The notes below the pieces were generated by a model. It had not been told where the DNA came from. It was given only the letters and a program-made list of their open reading frames with translations, and made no database searches. A stretch of 15,449 nucleotides of DNA, from NCBI GenBank assembly GCA_014860845.1, contig JACZIY010000058.1:1-15449 (forward strand), written 5' to 3'. The DNA is from Anaerolineaceae bacterium (lineage in GTDB: Bacteria; Chloroflexota; Anaerolineae; Anaerolineales; Anaerolineaceae). Both the position numbers and the translations under genes were made by a program. Below, piece after piece: positions 14,777 to 15,449 of the stretch; the stretch's first letter is position 1, and each line of letters begins with the position of its first letter.

Positions 14777-15449
14777 CTACTCCAGATTGTTAATATCTAA
14801 CATGACTTTCAAACCTTTGAGACTCTTCACAATCTCAAAGCCTTTACCCAATTCTTCCAGAGGAAGCATATGGCTGATCAATGTTTCAGTATTGACCTGT
14901 CCACTCTCGATCATATTGAGCGCATTGTTAAAATCTGCAGGAGCGCTGTCTGCTGAACCGGTGATGATATATTCACCATAGTGGATCAGGTTGGGATCGA
15001 TGTGTAGCTGATCTTTAGGGTAAATACCAGCGAAAATGTTTAATCGTCCACAGGAAGCCAGCATCGGGACGATTTCCTCCACCAGTCGGGCTGATCCGAC
15101 CGTTACCACAGCAGCATCCACACCCCAACCAGATGTGAGATCTTTGACAAAGGTCGCCACATCGGTTTCTTTAGGATTGACAATCCAATCTGCGCCTAAT
15201 TCTTTGGCTTTCTCAAGTCGTTCCTGCACCGGGTCGGAAGCGATTACACGTGCACCAAAGGCTTTGGCAACCTGTAAATGCATCAAACCAATCGGTCCTA
15301 AACCTGCCACCAGTTCCACTTCACCCGGATAGAGGCGCAGCATATTCTGTCCACGCACGACACAGGAAAGTGGTTCGGTGAATGCAGCTGCTTTCAGGTT
15401 GGTGGATGCCTGTTTAATGATGTGTACATTCTTTTCAGGAACGCGCACA
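14777..15449 (-). CDS. zinc-type (MDR) alcohol/polyol dehydrogenase, 5' part outside window
   Basis: 224 codons of open frame reach the right edge, so about a third of the protein (the N-terminal catalytic domain with the first zinc ligands) is missing; the GTG near the edge is an internal codon. AAFTEPLSCVVRG contains the Glu of the catalytic-zinc site. LVAGLGPIGLMH is the Rossmann NAD(P) loop, followed by RVIASDPVQERLEKAKELGAD, where Asp after the second strand suggests NAD preference. The remainder is typical of the sorbitol/threonine dehydrogenase branch. The likely role is oxidation of a polyol or secondary alcohol to a ketose, supplying the adjacent FGGY kinase. The kinase start follows 5 nt after the stop (TAG), so the two are one transcript. 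Confidence 0.9.
   Translation of the reverse strand, partial: VRVPEKNVHIIKQASTNLKAAAFTEPLSCVVRGQNMLRLYPGEVELVAGLGPIGLMHLQVAKAFGARVIASDPVQERLEKAKELGADWIVNPKETDVATFVKDLTSGWGVDAAVVTVGSARLVEEIVPMLASCGRLNIFAGIYPKDQLHIDPNLIHYGEYIITGSADSAPADFNNALNMIESGQVNTETLISHMLPLEELGKGFEIVKSLKGLKVMLDINNLE

Noticed and set aside
15390..15448. GTG near 15448 as a true start of the MDR dehydrogenase
   Set aside because: The protein lacks the N-terminal catalytic domain from this point; the frame continues to the edge, so this is an internal codon of a gene cut by the window.

Overview
The window is a 15.4 kb block in which all fourteen recognisable protein genes lie on the minus strand, so transcription runs from high to low coordinates. 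I see no tRNA, rRNA, CRISPR array or insertion sequence. The gene content suggests an obligate or near-obligate anaerobe: a tungsten/molybdenum aldehyde:ferredoxin oxidoreductase, an iron-type alcohol dehydrogenase and a rubrerythrin. Base composition looks balanced (my estimate is around 48-50 % GC). With the overall protein style this fits a fermentative bacterium such as Chloroflexota/Anaerolineae, but that taxonomic guess is an inference and no marker gene is present.

Layout in transcription order. Unit 1 (15449 to 12514): the 3' part of a zinc-type (MDR) alcohol/polyol dehydrogenase, a xylulokinase-like FGGY kinase, and a DhnA/LsrF-type class I aldolase. It closes with a 14-bp hairpin at 12418-12454. 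Unit 2 (12307 to 11810): a stand-alone rubrerythrin with its own promoter candidate, a Fur/PerR-box-like sequence upstream, and a strong intrinsic terminator. Unit 3 starts after a 384-nt AT-rich spacer (11426-11809) that holds the rubrerythrin terminator and a promoter/operator candidate. It then runs without a convincing terminator to the left edge: iron alcohol dehydrogenase, aldehyde:ferredoxin oxidoreductase, DAO-family FAD oxidoreductase, a 132-nt gap, hydroxypyruvate-isomerase-like TIM barrel, pteridine-reductase-like SDR, a second DhnA/LsrF-type aldolase, a second FGGY kinase, a NagD-type HAD phosphatase, and a three-gene set (DAO flavoprotein, small [2Fe-2S] protein, NAD/FAD-type flavoprotein). 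That three-gene set resembles dye-linked amine/opine dehydrogenases of the HcnABC/OoxAB type; its last gene runs off the window at position 1.

The locus reads as a catabolic island. Two parallel sets of oxidoreductase, FGGY kinase and class I aldolase could each oxidise a polyol, phosphorylate the resulting ketose and cleave it to a triose phosphate plus an aldehyde. The alcohol dehydrogenase and the ferredoxin-linked aldehyde oxidoreductase could dispose of the aldehyde. The two DAO-type flavoproteins suggest that some substrate is an N-substituted amino acid, amine or opine-like conjugate. The actual substrate cannot be read from the sequence. Points of special interest are the SDR with His at the catalytic Tyr position, the divergent catalytic residues of the 4914-5693 aldolase, the HcnABC-like complex inside a sugar locus, and tight start/stop overlaps joining many genes.
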